Of a DNA stretch of 5,493 nt, positions 5,304 to 5,493 are shown in pieces. The stretch is from positions 1 to 5,493 of the forward strand of contig CANBFZ010000141.1 in NCBI GenBank assembly GCA_947367725.1, read 5' to 3'. The DNA comes from an uncultured Eubacterium sp. Lineage in GTDB: Bacteria > Bacillota > Clostridia > Peptostreptococcales > Anaerovoracaceae. Position 1 is the stretch's first letter, and the number at the start of each line of letters is the position of its first letter. The notes under the pieces are model-generated. The model saw nothing but the letters and a program-made list of their open reading frames with translations, made no database searches and had not been told where the DNA came from. Made by a program: the position numbers and the translations under genes.

Positions 5304-5493
5304 AAAAGTTCTGCAAATTCATGAAAAAAGGCATGAAATGCAGAACTTTCCAGTTGAAATCATGATCACAGACGCAAAAAGTTCTGCAAATCAAGTTCTA
5401 AATAACCAAAATGCAGAACTTTTTCTTGCTCCATACGCCATATCTGGTGAAAAGTTCTGCATTTTGAAGTTAAAAGGGCAAAAATGCAGAACC
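5304..5493. repeat. Array of three 73-base units, each an inverted pair of AAAGTTCTGCA motifs
   Basis: The geneless stretch 5274-5493 holds GTTCTGCA at 5308, 5381 and 5454, and its reverse complement TGCAGAAC at 5339, 5412 and 5485. Both series step by exactly 73 bases. Each unit is motif, 23 bases, inverted motif; units are separated by 34 bases counted between the 8-base cores. Arms extend to 11 (unit 1), 13 (unit 2) and 12 (unit 3) paired bases. The 23-base and 34-base intervals are not conserved in sequence. In unit 1 the interval can pair further (TTCATG with CATGAA). The last copy reads TGCAGAACC at the window edge, so the array may continue or end there. Function unknown; it could be a protein-binding array, a repeat family element or tandem hairpins. 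Confidence 0.85.
5305..5349. terminator. Hairpin of array unit 1, possible transcript end for the site-2 protease gene
   Basis: The 11-base stem AAAGTTCTGCA / TGCAGAACTTT (5305-5315 with 5339-5349) lies about 30 bases after the protease stop, and no ordinary GC-rich terminator is seen between 5274 and 5304. Its T-run is only three bases. Unit 2 (5376-5388 with 5412-5424) has a 13-base stem and a TTTTTCTT run, and would be the better terminator. Both have large loops of 23 bases, so this role is uncertain. Confidence 0.35.

Noticed and set aside
5304..5493. CRISPR array
   Set aside because: The conserved motif is only 11-13 bases, alternates in orientation, and alternates two spacer lengths. 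A CRISPR array has longer repeats in one orientation, and no cas gene is present.
5304..5493. Integron attC sites
   Set aside because: The core GTTCTGCA does not fit the GTTRRRY end of attC, and no integrase or cassette genes lie between the units.

Overview
The window looks like a chromosomal segment of a low-to-mid GC Gram-positive anaerobe of the Bacillota, most likely class Clostridia. This rests on purine-rich AGGAGG-type ribosome binding sites, a MurT/GatD-like gene pair, a signal-less LysM protein and a short M50 site-2 protease. I cannot name a genus. No rRNA, tRNA, insertion sequence or CRISPR array is seen.

Left part (1-3688), plus strand: a tight unit of four genes. It opens with a cardiolipin synthase whose 5' end lies outside the window. 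It is followed by a Mur ligase of the MurT family, a partner of the GatD amidotransferase family whose start directly abuts the murT stop, and an 87-residue protein of unknown function. A long hairpin at 3644-3688 closes the unit and also ends a convergent gene on the minus strand. The notable point is that the GatD-like protein has Thr where the nucleophilic Cys belongs and Leu where the catalytic His belongs, while its fold motifs are kept. The MurT partner keeps its P-loop and four-Cys zinc ribbon but has diverged in the C-terminal segment facing GatD. The pair therefore looks like a catalytically reprogrammed version of lipid II isoglutaminyl synthase rather than the standard enzyme.

Middle part (3689-4556): two small minus-strand genes, an 85-residue single-pass membrane protein with a Cys/His/Asn/Gly-rich tail and a 119-residue protein made of two LysM domains without a signal peptide. 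A divergent promoter region (4446-4556) separates the LysM gene from the next plus-strand gene and carries a small palindrome.

Right part (4557-5493): an M50 site-2 protease gene with a TTG start, then about 220 bases without a gene. That stretch holds a regular array: an 11-base motif (AAAGTTCTGCA) and its reverse complement alternate in three units with an exact 73-base period. Both spacer lengths are constant, although the spacer sequences are not conserved. The array probably runs past the window end. The divergent MurT/GatD pair and this phased inverted-repeat array are the two observations most worth following up.
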